A stretch of DNA of 7,043 nt from G039029935 sp039029935. GTDB lineage: Bacteria > Chloroflexota > Anaerolineae > Caldilineales > Caldilineaceae. Of the stretch, positions 5,158 to 7,043 are shown piece after piece. Position 1 is the stretch's first letter. Each line of letters opens with the position of its first letter. The stretch spans positions 1 through 7,043 of the forward strand of contig JBCCFC010000719.1 of the NCBI GenBank assembly GCA_039029935.1, read 5' to 3'. Both the position numbers and the translations under genes were made by a program. The notes beneath the pieces are model-generated. The model saw nothing but the letters and a program-made list of their open reading frames with translations. It made no database searches and was not told the origin of the DNA.

Positions 5158-6071
5158 TGATCAATATTTTTCGACTACGCCGCAGTCATCTCTTTTGGCG
5201 CAATACCATACAGGGCTATCTGTTTATACTGCCTGTTGTGCTGGGACTCATCTTTTTTGTCTTTGGCCCGATGATTGCGTCACTCTATTTTAGCTTTACA
5301 GAATACAGCGTACTACAGTCGCCCGAATTTATTGGCGTTCGCAATTATGTGGACATGTTTACGCGTCCACAATTGCGCGTGTTGCTCTCTCTACGTGTAA
5401 CGGTCATCTTTGCCGTTGTGTCTGTCCCGTTGACGTTGATTACTGCATTGGGCGCCGCCGTGCTCATCAACCAAAAACTGCGCGGGATGCGCTTCTTTCG
5501 CACCATGCTCTACATGCCCACGATTGTGCCAATGGTGGCAACGGTCTTTGTCTGGGCGTGGTTACTCAACCCAGATCGCGGGTTAATCAATGCCAGCTTG
5601 ACGTGGCTGGGGTTGCCCACAAGTCGCTGGCTGGCCGAGCCTGAAACCGCGCTGTGGACGCTGATCATGCTCAGTCTATGGGGCATCGGTCCCAACATGA
5701 TTATTTTTCTGGCGGGTTTACAGGGCGTACCAGAGGTACTTTATGAAGCGGGCAAGTTGGATGGAGCCAATTCATGGCGGCTCTTTTGGAATATTACCCT
5801 CCCACAAATCACACCCACGCTTTTCTTTGTCCTCATCACCGGACTCATCGGCACATTCCAGTACTTTGTGCCCGCCTTTATTTTGACACAGGGCGGACCG
5901 CTCTACGCCACCTATTTCTACAACCTCAATTTGTATGAAAAAGCATTTCGGTGGCAGTTCATGGGGCTGGCGTCAGCGATGGCATGGCTTATGTTTGCCA
6001 TCATCTTGGTGTTGACCTTGGTTCTCTTCCGCTCCTCCGATGCATGGGTGTACTATGAGGTGAAGAAATGA
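5157..6071 (+). CDS. ABC sugar importer permease, MalF-type (BPD_transp_1)
   Basis: From ATG 5157 the product has 304 residues, a normal length, with six membrane helices at about 19-42, 83-105, 114-136, 164-188, 221-243 and 272-293. The opening, positively charged residues before GYLFILPVVLGLIFFVFGPM, is characteristic of the MalF/UgpA branch. The cytoplasmic EAA loop, where the ATPase docks, is YEAGKLDGANSWRLFWNITLP (196-216), with E197, A198, G204 and P216. An upstream TTG at 5094 would add 21 residues, but those are translated heptamer repeats, so ATG 5157 is preferred. That ATG has no adjacent Shine-Dalgarno sequence; the nearest purine-rich stretch, AGGA 5062-5065, overlaps the end of the binding-protein gene. 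Its last four bases overlap the MalG-type permease gene, which implies translational coupling and a permease heterodimer. Confidence 0.9.
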   Translation: MINIFRLRRSHLFWRNTIQGYLFILPVVLGLIFFVFGPMIASLYFSFTEYSVLQSPEFIGVRNYVDMFTRPQLRVLLSLRVTVIFAVVSVPLTLITALGAAVLINQKLRGMRFFRTMLYMPTIVPMVATVFVWAWLLNPDRGLINASLTWLGLPTSRWLAEPETALWTLIMLSLWGIGPNMIIFLAGLQGVPEVLYEAGKLDGANSWRLFWNITLPQITPTLFFVLITGLIGTFQYFVPAFILTQGGPLYATYFYNLNLYEKAFRWQFMGLASAMAWLMFAIILVLTLVLFRSSDAWVYYEVKK

Positions 6072-6991
6072 GTATTGGCGTTCAAACCGCAAAAAATACG
6101 ACCACAAAAAAGACGACACTGGCCTCAAGCGCACGTCAGTTTGCTCGTCGCCGTTGGTTCAATAGCCTTTTTCATGCGACCAGCGTCTATATCCTACTCA
6201 TCATCGCCTCCTTTGTCTTTTTGCTACCCTTTATCTGGATGATGCTCACGGCGGTCAAATCCGCCCAAGAAGCATCCTACTTCCCACCCACCATCATTCC
6301 GCAAACATGGCAATGGACCAATTTTGCGGAGGCGTGGATGTATGAGGGCATGAAATTTTCACTGTGGGCATGGAACACGGTTCTGATTTCTGCTGTTGTG
6401 CTGGCAGGGACCCTCATCACCTCATCGCTTTGCGCCTATGGCTTTGCGCGCATCCAGTTCCCGGGCAGCAACTTCTGGTTTATCGCCACCATTGCCTCGG
6501 TTATGTTGCCACCACAAGTCACACTGATTCCACTCTATGTCCTCTTCTTCAAAATTGGCTGGCTCAACACCTTTGCGCCCCTCACCGTGCCTGCATGGTT
6601 TGGCGGTGGCGCACTCAACATTTTTCTGTTACGCCAATTCTTTATGCAACTCCCCGCCGAGCTGGAGGACGCTGCCTACATCGACGGTGCCAATCGTCTA
6701 CAAATTTGGCTCCGCATCTTCTTGCCACTCTCCATTCCGGCACTACTCACGGTGGGCATCTTCACCTTTCAGGCAACATGGAATGATTTCTTTGGACCAC
6801 TGATTTTTCTGACCGGACGTGATAAATACACATTGGCGTTGGGCATGAATCTGTTTAACAGCCAATACGGGTCCGAGGTCCAATACATGATGGCGATTGC
6901 CTTTCTCATGACCATACCTATGATTGTGGTCTTTTTTGCGGCGCAGAAGTATTTTGTGGGGGGGATTGTGTTGAGTGGGGTCAATCGTTAA
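6068..6991 (+). CDS. ABC sugar importer permease, MalG-type (BPD_transp_1)
   Basis: The product has 307 residues. A cytoplasmic, charged N-terminus (1-37, including RRRW) precedes six helices at about 40-61, 102-125, 136-160, 174-193, 220-240 and 274-294. MalG/UgpE-branch features are PFIWMMLTAVKS (54-65) at the end of helix 1, the SSLCAYGFARIQFPG region (119-133), and the EAA loop ELEDAAYIDGANRLQIWLRI (198-217) with D201, A202, A203, G207 and the following P220. The C-terminus QKYFVGGIVLSGVNR is the standard ending of this branch, so the gene is complete. The start ATG overlaps the upstream stop as ATGA, with GAGGTGA at 6057-6063 as ribosome binding site. It pairs with the MalF-type permease to form the channel. 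No ATPase gene follows before the window ends. Confidence 0.92.
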   Translation: MSIGVQTAKNTTTKKTTLASSARQFARRRWFNSLFHATSVYILLIIASFVFLLPFIWMMLTAVKSAQEASYFPPTIIPQTWQWTNFAEAWMYEGMKFSLWAWNTVLISAVVLAGTLITSSLCAYGFARIQFPGSNFWFIATIASVMLPPQVTLIPLYVLFFKIGWLNTFAPLTVPAWFGGGALNIFLLRQFFMQLPAELEDAAYIDGANRLQIWLRIFLPLSIPALLTVGIFTFQATWNDFFGPLIFLTGRDKYTLALGMNLFNSQYGSEVQYMMAIAFLMTIPMIVVFFAAQKYFVGGIVLSGVNR

Positions 6992-7043
6992 GAATTTGGG
7001 TTGACGGTAGATGGATGTTTTGAGGTTTCCTAGATTGGTCCAA

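Noticed and set aside
6364..6803. Alternative + strand frames inside the MalG-type permease gene
   Set aside because: Their composition is Ser/His/Pro-rich without family motifs, while the permease frame has six helices and an EAA loop.
7001..7043. Promoter or gene start at the window end
   Set aside because: TTGACG at 7001-7006 has no -10 at usual spacing, and 52 bases are too few to call a gene.

Overview
The window reads as bacterial chromosome, most likely from Chloroflexota (Anaerolineae/Caldilineae-like). This is an inference from the style of the sugar-binding lipoprotein, the medium GC content and intergenic DNA rich in palindromes; no marker gene fixes the taxonomy. All six supported genes lie on the + strand.

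Layout. Bases 1-87 hold three copies of a small palindromic element in alternating orientation, resembling a REP/BIME cluster. They lie directly upstream of a phytanoyl-CoA dioxygenase (PhyH) family gene (116-862). A near-perfect 76-bp palindrome (875-950) fills the next gap. Then comes a two-gene unit: a small four-helix membrane protein (981-1505) and, 6 bp later, a membrane-anchored FAD-linked oxidoreductase of the aldonolactone/sugar-alcohol oxidase type (1512-3470). The 266-bp gap 3471-3736 contains a large nested palindrome, a candidate sigma-70 promoter and a 22-bp operator-like inverted repeat. After it comes a CUT1-type carbohydrate ABC importer: lipoprotein binding protein (3737-5068), MalF-type permease (5157-6071) and MalG-type permease (6068-6991, 4-bp overlap). 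The gap between binding protein and first permease is an inverted array of heptamers that runs into the permease start codon. I see nothing assignable in the last 52 bases (6992-7043).

How the genes may work together. The binding protein and two permeases form the substrate-binding and membrane parts of one importer. No ATPase is encoded here, so it would have to come from elsewhere, as is common for CUT1 systems that share an MsmK/UgpC-type ATPase. The flavoprotein belongs to a superfamily that oxidises sugar lactones, sugar alcohols or sterols, so a link to the imported sugar is possible. The promoter and palindromes between them suggest separate transcription, however, and the substrate cannot be read from the sequence.

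The most unusual content is non-coding. The REP-like trio shows compensatory base changes. The 76-bp hairpin's imperfect pairs inside the stem are mostly G-U on the + strand. The heptamer hairpin engages a start codon that has no adjacent Shine-Dalgarno sequence. I found no CRISPR array, tRNA, rRNA, transposase, or defence system.
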